Positions 15,176-22,875 of a stretch of 40,118 bases of DNA are shown in pieces (position 1 is the first letter of the stretch; each line of letters starts with the position of its first letter). This DNA comes from Frankiaceae bacterium (GTDB taxonomy: Bacteria > Actinomycetota > Actinomycetes > JAFAQI01). A program made the translations under genes and the position numbers. Location of the stretch: NCBI GenBank assembly GCA_019239875.1, contig JAFAZI010000066.1:1-40118 (forward strand), in the 5' to 3' direction. The notes beneath the pieces are model-generated. The model worked only from the letters and a program-made list of their open reading frames with translations, was not told where the DNA came from and ran no database searches.

Positions 15176-16741
15176 CTATTTCGTGACGTCGACCGGGTCC
15201 GAGGTGGCCGCCTCGAGGCCCGCGGTCTTTTTGATCTTCGCCACGAAGGAGTGATGGCCGACCTTGACGTGCTTCGCCACCAGCTTGTATCTCGACTTCG
15301 AGTTCAGCGTGACGCGGGTGAACTTCTTCGGCTTCGAGCCCACGACGTCGTAGATCACGACCCTGCGGCCGGCCTGCTTGGGACCGACCTTGCCCTTGAG
15401 CTGCAGCCACCGCGTGTGATGGACCGCCTTGCCCTTCAACGTGATGCGCTGTGTGACCGTCGCGCTGGTCACGCCCGAGGTCGCCGCATCGATCCCCGGC
15501 GTGGCGTCCGTGGAGTCGGTGCCGGCATAGGTGGCGACGTACGCGGCGCCTCGGGTCGGCTTGAACGCGTAGGAGTAGTTGCCGTCGCCGTCGGTCGTGA
15601 CGGTGGTCAGCTTCGTGTACTTCTTCGCGCCGGCGTCCTTGGCGTAGAGCCCGACCGTGGCGCCGGCGATGCCGTCGCCACTACCGTCCGCACCGAGGGC
15701 GAGGTTGCCGGAAAGGGTGAGCGTTCCCGGGTACGTCGTCCCGGCCGGCGCCCTGCCGATCGTGAGCGCCGAGGCCTGCTTCGTGAAGAAGCTGATCTGC
15801 GTCGGCGTACCCGCGCCGGACGCACTCGTGCCGGTCACCGTCGCGTAGTACTTCGTCGCCGCCGTGAGCCCGGAACTGGCCGCGGCCGTCGCGGTCGGCG
15901 AGCTGTGGGTGACCGTGACACCGGCATCTGTCTCGGTCGCGGTCTGGTCGGTCGAGACGACGATGTCGTAGCCGGTCGGCGTGGGTGATCCGCTGGGCGC
16001 GGACCAGGTGAGGCCGGCGTGGCTGACGGCAACGTTGTGCGCAGCCAGGTTCGTGACCGCCCCGGGGCCGTTGTCGACGGTGATGCAGCCGGTGCAGGTG
16101 GCGGTGCCACCTGCGGTGTCGGTGACCACGACGTCATAAGCACCGAGTGCCGCCGTCGAACCCGCCGACAGCGTGCCGGTGATCGTCGACGCGCCAACCG
16201 TCGGAGAGGTCAAGATGACCTGATCGGAGGTGGTGCCGCCCTGCGCGAAGGAGACGGTGTCGCCCATCGCGAACGTGCCGGTGGTCGCGTCGATCTCGAA
16301 TGACGTCGTCTGGCTTGGCTGGATGGCGGCTGACCCGCTGATGGTGGGCTGCGCCGCGGTGATCGTGACCGTCCCGCTGTCCAGCGGGATGGCTGGCGCG
16401 ACGGTCGACACCGAGAGCGTGTAGCTGCCCGGACCCGCCGGGAGGGTGCCGGGCACCATGTCGAACGTGCCCGTGACCGTGTTGGTGTTGCTGTCGACGG
16501 TCACACCGCCGGCGGCATAGGTGTCGCTGCCGCCCCCGGGCCCGGTGATCGACATGCTGGCGCCGTCGGTCTTGTAGAGCAACGCGTTGGTGGTCGACAC
16601 CGTGACCACGCGAGCGGTGTCGGTGTTCGCCCACGTGCTCGGGTCGGGGTTCACGGTCGCCGCGACCGCAGGCGCCGCGCCGAGGACTGCCGTCGTACCG
16701 ATGACGGTTGCGGTCACGACCGCGATGCTGGCAATGCGCAT
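15176..16741 (-). CDS. Secreted multidomain protein with TIG-like and fibronectin type III domains
   Basis: The 521-residue protein begins with a signal peptide (MRIASIAVVTATVIGTTAVL, likely cut after AVA at about 27). An Ala/Thr/Ser-rich beta region follows, then a TIG/Ig-like module ending in YDVVVTDTAGG with a C-x-x-C motif (Cys216, Cys219), a fibronectin type III domain (about 228-320), an Ig-like segment (about 325-435) and a basic C-terminal beta domain. No catalytic motif is seen, so a structural or adhesive surface role is inferred. The ATG is preceded by GGAG at about 11 nt. It is 14 nt downstream of a related gene and shares its domain order. Confidence 0.82.
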   Translation of the reverse strand: MRIASIAVVTATVIGTTAVLGAAPAVAATVNPDPSTWANTDTARVVTVSTTNALLYKTDGASMSITGPGGGSDTYAAGGVTVDSNTNTVTGTFDMVPGTLPAGPGSYTLSVSTVAPAIPLDSGTVTITAAQPTISGSAAIQPSQTTSFEIDATTGTFAMGDTVSFAQGGTTSDQVILTSPTVGASTITGTLSAGSTAALGAYDVVVTDTAGGTATCTGCITVDNGPGAVTNLAAHNVAVSHAGLTWSAPSGSPTPTGYDIVVSTDQTATETDAGVTVTHSSPTATAAASSGLTAATKYYATVTGTSASGAGTPTQISFFTKQASALTIGRAPAGTTYPGTLTLSGNLALGADGSGDGIAGATVGLYAKDAGAKKYTKLTTVTTDGDGNYSYAFKPTRGAAYVATYAGTDSTDATPGIDAATSGVTSATVTQRITLKGKAVHHTRWLQLKGKVGPKQAGRRVVIYDVVGSKPKKFTRVTLNSKSRYKLVAKHVKVGHHSFVAKIKKTAGLEAATSDPVDVTK

Positions 16742-16755
16742 GGGTCGAGAGTCTC

Positions 16756-18375
16756 CTACGTGCGCGTGACGGTGAACTGCTCCGACAGGCCCTTGGCGTT
16801 GCTCGACGTGTGCTTCGCGAGCACGACGAGGGTGTACGTGCCCTTCTTGCTCGGGCGGGCCGAGCTGAAGCGGAAGTGCGACTTCGCGTTGAGCGGCGTC
16901 GTCGCGATCTTGTGCCGCTTGCCGGCGCTGTTGACGGTGCAGAGGATCACGGGGCGGTTCGCCTCGTTCGGCGAGACCTTGCCCTTGACGATGAGCGGCT
17001 TGGTCCGCGACGACGTGGCGGATTTTGGCTTCGCGGTCACCACTGCGGACACCGCGATCTTGGGCGTCGGCTTCGAGATCGCCTCGCCGGTCCCGATGTC
17101 GGAGTTCGCGAAGTAGTAGGCGTAGTACGTCGCGTTGACCTGGGGCTTGTAGACGATCGTGAACCCGCCGCTGTTGTTCGTCACCGCCGACTTCCCGGTG
17201 TACACGGCCTTCGAGGTCGTCGGCTTCTGCAGCAGGTAGACGGTCTGGTTCGCGAGACCCTCATTGCCCTGGGTGAGCAGACCGCTGAAGTTCACGGGTT
17301 CACCGAACGACACCTTGTTCGTGTCGCCCTGCAGGGTGATGTGTGTCGTCTCGCCCGTGGTGATGACCTTGCTCGCCGGATCGCCGGAGCCCGAGTTGTT
17401 GCTCGGGACGACGGAGATCGTGTACTGCGTGCCGGCCGTCAGGCCCTTGATGTCTGCAGAGGTGCCGGCGCCGCTGTTGGCAACGGTCGTGGTAACGCCC
17501 GGGTCGTTGGAGAGGGCGCCGGTCTTGGAGGCGTAGACGGAGTACGCAGTTGCGCCTTCGGATGCGGTCCACGTGGCAGTGGCGGTGGTGGAGCCGGTGG
17601 CCTGTGCATCGAGGTTCGTCACCGGTGCCGGTGCGCCGGGTGGGGTGCCCACTCCGACGACGTGCAGGCACTGGCTGCAGACGCCGGTCTGACCGGCGGT
17701 GTCGGTCACCGTGACGTCGTAGAGCCCGGCCGGGACGGTGAGGTCGACGGCGAGGGTGCCCTTGAGGTCGGTTGCCGAGCTGGTCGCGTTGTCCTCGGTG
17801 AAGGTCAGCTTGTTCGCGGCGACTCCGGCCACGGACAGCGACTCGAGCTTTGCGAAGCCCGTGCCTGGGATGTCGACCGCACCCGACGTGCCCTGGGTGA
17901 TCGCCATCTGGGTGACGTTGCCGGCCGGGGTGGGCGCGTCACCAGTCACAGTAAGAGTGGACGTGTCCAGCGGCGGCGCGGCGCAGGACACCGCGCAAAC
18001 GTCAAGGTTGTACACGCCCGGCGCTGCGGGCAGAGCACCTGGCTTCAGATTGAACGTCATGTCGACCTTGGAGCCAGTGCAGACGAGCGCCACGCACCCG
18101 GTCCCGGTCACGGTCGGGGTCGCACTTGCATACGTGTTGTCCGACTCGGTGTGGCTGCCCGGACCCTGCAGCTGAGCGGCCGGAACGGTCAGCAGGACTG
18201 GCAGGTCGCTGGTGTTCACGGAGACCGCGCCAGCCACGGCGGTGTTCGCCAGCTGGTTCGGTGTCGGCCCACCTGTCACGCTCGCGTGCGCCGCAGGTGC
18301 GCTCGTCACCACGCCGGCGGCGATGACTGCCGAAATCACCGAGAGACCGAACAATTTGCGCACGGGTGCCTTCAT
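16756..18375 (-). CDS. Secreted multidomain protein, paralogue of the downstream gene
   Basis: The ATG at 18375 gives 539 residues. The signal peptide (KLFGLSVISAVIAAGVVTSA) ends near AHA at 31. The protein then parallels its neighbour: an N-terminal beta region with four extra cysteines (94, 99, 127, 131), a TIG-like module ending in YDVTVTDTAGQ with C-x-x-C (Cys233, Cys236), a fibronectin type III domain (about 250-345), an Ig-like region and a basic C-terminal domain. TACCGT lies 7 nt before the ATG, so it is probably leaderless and heads a two-gene operon. The frame extends upstream to 18429, but without support. Tandem duplication is inferred; function unknown, likely cell-surface or matrix. 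Confidence 0.82.
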   Translation of the reverse strand: MKAPVRKLFGLSVISAVIAAGVVTSAPAAHASVTGGPTPNQLANTAVAGAVSVNTSDLPVLLTVPAAQLQGPGSHTESDNTYASATPTVTGTGCVALVCTGSKVDMTFNLKPGALPAAPGVYNLDVCAVSCAAPPLDTSTLTVTGDAPTPAGNVTQMAITQGTSGAVDIPGTGFAKLESLSVAGVAANKLTFTEDNATSSATDLKGTLAVDLTVPAGLYDVTVTDTAGQTGVCSQCLHVVGVGTPPGAPAPVTNLDAQATGSTTATATWTASEGATAYSVYASKTGALSNDPGVTTTVANSGAGTSADIKGLTAGTQYTISVVPSNNSGSGDPASKVITTGETTHITLQGDTNKVSFGEPVNFSGLLTQGNEGLANQTVYLLQKPTTSKAVYTGKSAVTNNSGGFTIVYKPQVNATYYAYYFANSDIGTGEAISKPTPKIAVSAVVTAKPKSATSSRTKPLIVKGKVSPNEANRPVILCTVNSAGKRHKIATTPLNAKSHFRFSSARPSKKGTYTLVVLAKHTSSNAKGLSEQFTVTRT

Positions 18376-18382
18376 AGGCGAA

Positions 18383-18388
18383 ACGGTA
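18383..18388 (-). promoter_or_regulatory. Putative -10 box of the secreted-protein operon
   Basis: TACCGT on the minus strand is 7 nt upstream of the ATG at 18375, in the 75-bp gap after the histidine kinase stop. No Shine-Dalgarno is visible. Confidence 0.45.
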
Positions 18389-18450
18389 CGGCGACGTTGA
18401 GCAGAATGTGGCGGAATCCCCAGATTCACCCGTGTCGCTGACGATTGCGG

Positions 18451-20787
18451 CTAGTAGAGCCGCACCACCTTGCCGGAGCTGTCCTCGGGTGCCCGTTGCG
18501 CGGGCGCAGTGACTGGCGGGGTCGCGGTCGACGCGGCGGCGTCGACGGAGGCCGGGAGGGTCAGGACGAAAGTTGATCCGGCCCCGGGCAGGGACGAGAC
18601 GGTCACGTCGCCACCCATCGCCCGCGCGAGCCGGCGCGTGATGTAGAGGCCGAGGCCGGTGCCGGTCTGCTTGCGTGACTCCTCGAGCCGCTCGAAGCGT
18701 TCGAAGATGCGCTCCTGTGCCTCCTCGGAGATGCCCGGCCCGCGGTCGGTGACGCTCACGTTGACCAAGCCGGCCTCGCAGGACACGACCACGTCGACAG
18801 GCGAGTCGTCCGGGGAGTACTTCACGGCGTTGGCGACGAGGTTGGCGAGGGCGCGGTCGACCCACACGGTGGACCCACGGACCGGACACGGCACCTGCGG
18901 CGGCCGGACCCGGATCACCCGGTCCGGACGCGCGGCGAGCACGTCCTCGACGACGTGTACGGCGACTGCGGCGACGTCGACCAGGTCGAGCGCCTCGGAC
19001 TGGCCCGCCTCGACGCGGGAGGACTCGAGAATGTTGAGGACGAGCGCCTCGAGCCGCTGCGCCTGGGTGAGGATGCTCTGCACGGCCGTACGCCGCTGGT
19101 CGTCAGAGAGCCGGTCGCCGCGGTTGAGCAGCGTCTGGGCCCAGCCCTTGATGGGGACCAGCGGCGTACGGAGCTCGTGGGAGACCACGGCGATGAAGTC
19201 GTCCTTGAGGACTTCGAGCTCGCGGGCCTGGGTGATGTTTCGGGCGACGATGATCAGCGACTCGACCCCGTCGTCCTTGGCCGGCACCTGGCTGTAGGAG
19301 CACGAGAGCCAGACCGTCGCACCGTCGGCAGTGACGATTTGCATCTCGGAGGCAAGCCCGCCTGCGGCGTACCGCTCCGACCAGCCGCCGACGTGGAGAT
19401 CGACGTCGTGGGCGTCGCGCGGGCGGAGCAGGCCGAAGTGGCGGGTGTCGATCATCTCGTCGGCGGAGTAGCCGGTGATGGCCTCCATCGCCGTGTTCCA
19501 AGAGAGGATCGTTCCTTCCGCATCGATCGACACGATGCCGTCGCCCGTGTGCTGGACGATGTCGTTGAGCTTGCGGCGTTCCTCTTCGATCGCGCCGACC
19601 AGCTCCACCCGCTCGAGGAAGCCGACCAGCTCGCGGGCGAAGGCACCTGCGACCGCCAGCTCGCCGGCCTCGAACCCCTCGGCGCCTTCGCGGTCGAGCA
19701 GCAGGAGGACACCGAAGGTCTGGCCACCGGATCGGAGCGGGGCGGCGAGACCGCGCTGGTAACCCATCCGGCCGAGGGCAGCCGCGACGTCGCCGCCACT
19801 GGAGCCAAGTCGGGCAGGAGCGATCAGGGTGTCGACGAGGAGCTCGGCGAGGCCGTGCGGCGCAGTGGTGACGCTGTAGCCGTCGGGACCGTCCAGGCAG
19901 CTGTAGGTGGTCGGAAAGCCTCGCTCGGCGACCAGCACGAGCTGCACCTCGCGGACCTCGAAGCCTGCCCGCGCCGTAGCAAGTGACGGCGCCAGCGCAA
20001 TGGCTGGGTCGAGAGATGTCGCCAGGTGATGGGTGGCACGTTGCAGGCCGTCGAGCAGGCGGCGGTCAGCGTGGATCGACGCCTGCGCACGGCCGGCTGA
20101 CCACAGGAAGACCATCGGACCGGCGGCGAGAGCGCCCGTCCAGGGCACCCAGACGTAGGCGGCGGTGGTCAGCAGACCGAGGACGGTCGAGCCGGCAAAC
20201 CCGCCGAGGCGACCGAGCAGAACCATCCAGAGCATGCCGTGGTCGCCGGAACCCAACGGGTGGCCCGTGACGCACCAGAGGACGCCGCCCATGAACATCT
20301 GGTTGGTCAACCAGACGGCGAGCATCGCACCGACGAGCGCGACGACATCGGAGGTGCTGGAGCCGAGGCCGGCGCCGGAGGCGTGGAACGCGAGCAGGCC
20401 GACGCAGGCGGAGGCAACCCACTGCGCGATGTTGAAGACTGACTTGAGGACACCGTTACGTCGTACGGCGCTTGCGACCAGCAAGCCGCACCCAACGGCG
20501 ATCACGACCTCGAGACCGGAGCCGCGGAAGATCAGCGGCGCGAACATCGCCTCGATGAGGTTGTTCGCGGCGATGTCCTGCCGGTGGAAGTAGCGGATCT
20601 GCAGGCACTCGCCGAGCGCGATCAGCGCGACGAAGACCACCAGATAGCCGGGTGCGATGGCGTCTGTGCCGGGGACCGCGAGGGCAGCCCACGTCGACAC
20701 CACGGCCGCGAGCGCGACCACGGTGGCGACGTACAGCCGAGTGCGCACCGCCCGTGAGCGATGCGCCTCGGCCAGGGGATGGGTCAC
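18451..20787 (-). CDS. Membrane sensor histidine kinase (GAF-PAS-HisKA-HATPase)
   Basis: The GTG at 20787 gives 778 residues. Six or so membrane helices fill about residues 18-230. A GAF-like domain follows (about 250-395), then a PAS domain (about 405-520, DGIVSIDAEGTILSWN), HisKA with His537 in FIAVVSHELRTP, and an ATPase domain with N-box Asn653, DRGPG at 681-685 and TGTGLGL at 708-714. All kinase boxes are intact. The start overlaps the stop of the upstream subtilase gene (GTGA at 20784-20787), so translation is coupled. No response regulator is adjacent. The longer open frame at the N-terminus is a frame shadow of the subtilase repeats and is excluded. Confidence 0.93.
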   Translation of the reverse strand: MTHPLAEAHRSRAVRTRLYVATVVALAAVVSTWAALAVPGTDAIAPGYLVVFVALIALGECLQIRYFHRQDIAANNLIEAMFAPLIFRGSGLEVVIAVGCGLLVASAVRRNGVLKSVFNIAQWVASACVGLLAFHASGAGLGSSTSDVVALVGAMLAVWLTNQMFMGGVLWCVTGHPLGSGDHGMLWMVLLGRLGGFAGSTVLGLLTTAAYVWVPWTGALAAGPMVFLWSAGRAQASIHADRRLLDGLQRATHHLATSLDPAIALAPSLATARAGFEVREVQLVLVAERGFPTTYSCLDGPDGYSVTTAPHGLAELLVDTLIAPARLGSSGGDVAAALGRMGYQRGLAAPLRSGGQTFGVLLLLDREGAEGFEAGELAVAGAFARELVGFLERVELVGAIEEERRKLNDIVQHTGDGIVSIDAEGTILSWNTAMEAITGYSADEMIDTRHFGLLRPRDAHDVDLHVGGWSERYAAGGLASEMQIVTADGATVWLSCSYSQVPAKDDGVESLIIVARNITQARELEVLKDDFIAVVSHELRTPLVPIKGWAQTLLNRGDRLSDDQRRTAVQSILTQAQRLEALVLNILESSRVEAGQSEALDLVDVAAVAVHVVEDVLAARPDRVIRVRPPQVPCPVRGSTVWVDRALANLVANAVKYSPDDSPVDVVVSCEAGLVNVSVTDRGPGISEEAQERIFERFERLEESRKQTGTGLGLYITRRLARAMGGDVTVSSLPGAGSTFVLTLPASVDAAASTATPPVTAPAQRAPEDSSGKVVRLY

Positions 20788-22484
20788 GCCCAGTAGCCGT
20801 ACCAGCTGGTGCCGTACCACGAGGTGCCGTACCAACTCGTGCCGTACCAGCTGGTCCCGTACCAGCTCGTGCCGTACCAGGAAGTGCCGTACCAGCTGGT
20901 CCCGTACCAGCTCGTGCCGTACCACGACGTGCCGTACCAGGAGGTGCCGTTGAAGTTCGCAGCCAGCATCGTGAGGAAGTTCCACGGCGTGAGCTGGGCG
21001 GTGACCTCACCGTTGACGACGGTCGCGCCGCCGGCGCCGTTGACCTGGACGTTGACCGAGCCGCGGTCGGCCTGCAGGGAACCCAGGCCGGTGCTCGGCG
21101 TGATGCCCTGGTTGGCGAGACCCGCCGGAGCCGAGAGAGCGGCGTAACCGTCCACCAAGCCCGCACCGACCGCCATCGGGTCGTCACCGGCGTCGGACTG
21201 CGCGGTGTTCATCAGGGCGAACTTCACGCGGTTCGGTGACCAGTCGGGGTGAGCCGACAGGATGTCGGCGACCAGACCCGAGACCACGGCGGTCGAGAAC
21301 GACGTACCAGCGGCCTGCCGGTAAGGCGCTGCCATCGCCGGCGGGTGGTTCACCGTCAGGGAGGCACCAGGAGCGGCCAGCGACACCAGACCCACGCCGG
21401 GCGCGGTGATGTCGGGCTTGGCGAGACCATCGGCGGCTGTCGGACCGCGGGCCGACCAGAACGGCACGGTGTCGTCGGAGAGGTCGACCGTGCCGTTGTC
21501 GTCCGTCGCACCGACCGTGATGACGAACGGGTCGTCAGCCGGCTTGTCGACGGTGCTGGCGCCGGGGCCGAGGTTCGACGCGGAGACCAGCGTGGTGATC
21601 CCGGCGTTCCATGCCTTCTCCACGGCGTAGTCGAGGGGGGAGAGCTGGTAGCTCTGGGTGCCGTCGGTGCCGAGGGAGAGGTTGAGGACCTTGATGTTGT
21701 AGGTGTTCTTGAACGTGATGACCCACTGCAGCGCGGCGATCACGGTCGAGACGTCGGCGGAGCCGTCGGCGCCCGCGACCTTGACCGAGAGCAGCTTCGC
21801 ACCCGGCGCGACACCGGCGTACTTGCCGCCGGAGGCAGCACCGTTACCCGCGACCAGGCCACCGATGTACGTGCCGTGACCGAACAGGTCGGTGCACGTG
21901 CCGTCGCCGGTGAAGTTGACGCAGTTGGCGCGGTGGCCGACCGGGTCGGTCTGGACACTGACGAGGCGGCCCGAGGTGTCGGCCATCGAGGAGATGCCGG
22001 TGTCGAGGACCGCGACCGTCACGCCGTGCCCGTCGGCACCGGCCGACTGCAGCCGGTCGGCGCCGGTCACCTGCTGGTAGACGTTCGGCGGGTTCTGCGG
22101 GCTCGCGGTCATGCCCACCGGCGCTGCCTGGACGGTCATGTGCGTGTCGCGAACGATCGTCTTCACGCCAGGCGTGTGAGCCAGCTGCGAGATCTTGGCA
22201 GCGGGGATCGTTGCCGAGTACCCGCCGATCAGCGGCAGATCGTGGGTGACCTTGCCGCCGAGCTCGGCGATGGTGGACTCGGTGGCGCGCGCCCCTTGCA
22301 CCAGGACGTGCGCCGTACCCGAGATCCCCGACAGCGTCGGGTCGACGGCCGCGGACACGGCACTGGTGAGGCCGTTCCCCGCGTCCGGCGCAACCGCTGG
22401 GGCCGCCACCGCCCATGAAAGTGCGGCGACGGCCATAGCAGCGATTGTGCTTCGAAGCCGGCTGGTGGACACAGTCAGCGTCAT
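20784..22484 (-). CDS. Secreted S8 family subtilase with C-terminal GTSWY repeats
   Basis: The ATG at 22484, after a GGAGGG Shine-Dalgarno, gives 566 residues. A signal peptide (about 1-32) and a propeptide-like inhibitor region (about 55-120) precede the catalytic domain. The triad is Asp161 (VLDTG), His203 (GHGT) and Ser395 (GTSFS), with oxyanion Asn304. Residues 513-562 are ten perfect GTSWY repeats, and the protein ends GYWA. No sortase motif is present. Similar S8 proteases with aromatic tails occur in actinobacteria from memory. The function of the tail is unknown; wall or glycan binding, or polymerisation, is possible. It is coupled to the downstream kinase gene. Confidence 0.92.
   Translation of the reverse strand: MTLTVSTSRLRSTIAAMAVAALSWAVAAPAVAPDAGNGLTSAVSAAVDPTLSGISGTAHVLVQGARATESTIAELGGKVTHDLPLIGGYSATIPAAKISQLAHTPGVKTIVRDTHMTVQAAPVGMTASPQNPPNVYQQVTGADRLQSAGADGHGVTVAVLDTGISSMADTSGRLVSVQTDPVGHRANCVNFTGDGTCTDLFGHGTYIGGLVAGNGAASGGKYAGVAPGAKLLSVKVAGADGSADVSTVIAALQWVITFKNTYNIKVLNLSLGTDGTQSYQLSPLDYAVEKAWNAGITTLVSASNLGPGASTVDKPADDPFVITVGATDDNGTVDLSDDTVPFWSARGPTAADGLAKPDITAPGVGLVSLAAPGASLTVNHPPAMAAPYRQAAGTSFSTAVVSGLVADILSAHPDWSPNRVKFALMNTAQSDAGDDPMAVGAGLVDGYAALSAPAGLANQGITPSTGLGSLQADRGSVNVQVNGAGGATVVNGEVTAQLTPWNFLTMLAANFNGTSWYGTSWYGTSWYGTSWYGTSWYGTSWYGTSWYGTSWYGTSWYGTSWYGYWA
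20796..20945 (-). repeat. Ten 15-bp repeats encoding GTSWY
   Basis: Ten 15-bp units, for example GCCGTACCAGCTGGT on the plus strand, run without a break. Every unit encodes the same five residues, yet Thr uses ACC, ACG or ACT, Ser uses both the TCN and AGY families (four and six units), and Gly uses GGC or GGG. Trp and Tyr codons do not vary. Confidence 0.95.
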
Positions 22485-22644
22485 ATCGACCCTCCGAAAT
22501 ATGTTCGCTACTGAGAGTCGTCCATCGAGCACGGTCAGCACATGACGAGGCTTGATGGTCTTGCGCTGGCTAGTTATGACTACACAGCGGCCGGTTCACC
22601 CGTTCGGCCCATTCGATCAGGCCACCGGAACGCGTCGTCGGCCG
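22485..22644 (-). promoter_or_regulatory. Probable promoter and leader region of the subtilase-kinase operon
   Basis: These 160 bp hold no gene. They are less GC-rich near the gene (GAACATATTTCGGAGGG) and include the Shine-Dalgarno just before 22484. A stretch with TAGTCATAACTAG near 22565-22580 could hold a promoter. No recognised riboswitch or clear -35/-10 pair was seen. Confidence 0.35.
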
Positions 22645-22836
22645 CTAAACGTAACTAGAGGCGGGACGCTCTTTGGCGCTGATTCCGGCACTGTCTGGCC
22701 CGTTTCGCGCAGTCAGATCGATGAGCAGAGTCAACGGCACGCCAGCCTCGAGCAACCTCATCGGGAGGCTCTGCCGTGGCGGCTGTTCGGTCACACCTGG
22801 GAGGTCGTCCGGCCGACCGCCGATCGACACCGCCAT
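22645..22836 (-). CDS. Possible small protein of 63 residues
   Basis: The ATG at 22836 opens a 63-residue frame ending TAG at 22645, in the 391-bp gap between the propeller protein and the subtilase. The sequence looks protein-like, with the amphipathic stretch MRLLEAGVPLTLLIDLTARN followed by GPDSAGISAKERP. I recall short actinobacterial hypothetical proteins with a similar EAGVPLTLLxDL core, but cannot verify it. Ribosome binding is weak. There is no signal peptide. A competing plus-strand frame over the same DNA looks unstructured. It could be the last gene of the transcript from 23811, being 40 nt downstream of that stop. Confidence 0.35.
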   Translation of the reverse strand: MAVSIGGRPDDLPGVTEQPPRQSLPMRLLEAGVPLTLLIDLTARNGPDSAGISAKERPASSYV

Positions 22837-22875
22837 CCGGCGCAATTGGTACTGCGAGGGGTCGGGCCAGTCACC

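Noticed and set aside
16708-18441. A 577-codon rightward open frame over the two secreted-protein genes
   Set aside because: It is antisense to a gene with signal peptide and conserved domains. Its translation is Arg/Gly/Val-rich without motifs, a common effect of high GC.
18447-18463. Small hairpin at the histidine kinase stop codon
   Set aside because: A 6-bp stem with 5-nt loop overlapping coding sequence is expected by chance at this GC content.
20796-20945. Short repeats considered as a CRISPR or tandem regulatory array
   Set aside because: Units are 15 bp with no spacers and keep frame inside the subtilase gene.
20788-20985. N-terminal extension of the histidine kinase with His/Val/Arg repeats
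   Set aside because: It is the +1 frame of the subtilase's GTSWY repeat DNA. The GTG at 20787 in a GTGA overlap is the natural start.
20809-21147. Rightward frame with PYQLV repeats
   Set aside because: It is the antisense reading of the GTSWY repeats and has no supporting features.
22485-22644. Possible riboswitch before the subtilase
   Set aside because: I compared it by eye with c-di-GMP and c-di-AMP riboswitch signatures and saw no match.
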